A program made the position numbers and the translations under genes. The notes below the pieces were generated by a model. The model saw only the letters and a program-made list of their open reading frames with translations, ran no database searches and had not been told where the DNA came from. From NCBI RefSeq assembly GCF_030464345.1, contig NZ_VCYH01000001.1, positions 124,001-188,000 on the forward strand: DNA of 64,000 nt, given 5' to 3'. The number at the start of each line of letters is the position of its first letter. Positions within the stretch are counted from its first letter, which is position 1. The DNA comes from Methanoculleus frigidifontis. Its GTDB lineage: Archaea > Halobacteriota > Methanomicrobia > Methanomicrobiales > Methanoculleaceae. Shown here piece after piece: positions 63,906 through 64,000 of this stretch.

Positions 63906-64000
63906 TCACGGTCCGGTGTATCTGACCTCCCGTGCCATTCATACCTCTGAAGCGTATGCCCGCTCCGAACTGCTCCTGATCGCGGTCGGACCTGCGTCTT

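Overview
The window is a gene-dense, GC-rich stretch of an archaeal chromosome, most likely from a methanogen of the Methanomicrobiales (Methanoculleus-like; inferred from gene content and style, not from a database search). The archaeal markers are two proteasome-activating nucleotidases, archaeosine transglycosylase with archaeosine synthase, MBF1, an archaellin-like protein, an archaeal RNase P RNA, the ADTH-type start of the shikimate pathway, TATA-box promoters and several nearly leaderless genes. No CRISPR array, rRNA, prophage or intact insertion sequence is visible.

Layout. 1-3000: minus-strand run of peroxiredoxin, DUF6141-like membrane protein, ferric-reductase-like haem protein and N-formylglutamate amidohydrolase. 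3.1-7.4 kb: CNNM/CBS transporter, a two-gene ABC exporter and a GyrI-like protein. 7.4-14.3 kb (minus): FKBP lipoprotein, a 1071-residue TPR protein, a double rubredoxin and a REC-PAS-kinase hybrid. 14.7-20.8 kb: a USP-USP-GNAT fusion, DnaJ-like protein, AcnX swivel subunit, two PAN paralogues and MBF1. 20.9-29.9 kb: a nearly complete aromatic amino acid operon (two ADTH-synthase-type aldolases, DHQ synthase II, TyrA, PheA, AroA, a shikimate kinase-shikimate dehydrogenase fusion, AroC) plus a convergent AroD. 29.9-38.9 kb: ProC, peptidase U32, triosephosphate isomerase, HTH-CBS regulator, a P-loop-less KaiC-like protein with a PAS sensor, rnpB, archaellin-like protein, AMMECR1. 38.9-43 kb: archaeosine genes tgtA, arcS and a third protein carrying the ArcS motif. 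43-48 kb (minus): CorA remnant, tRNA-Gly(GCC), TrkA, PrsW, TrkH and a polytopic membrane protein. 48.2-53.9 kb: tetrapyrrole operon (siroheme-synthase N-domain, hemA, hemB, hemL, hemC, cobA) without hemD. 54.7-63.3 kb: IlvD, beta-carbonic anhydrase, thioredoxin-fold protein, iron-sulfur flavoprotein, carAB, HdeD-like protein.

The most notable observation lies in the roughly 240-base leader in front of the aromatic operon. An open frame at 20934-21116 ends in 20 residues of which 10 are Phe, Tyr or Trp, stops 52 bases before the first enzyme, and overlaps alternative hairpins. This is the layout of a leader-peptide attenuator, unexpected in an archaeon. A second structural theme is a dispersed intergenic repeat of about 0.5 kb (two long copies at 54.1 and 63.4 kb, three short derivatives), whose long copies share a strong GC hairpin with conserved stem and changed loop.
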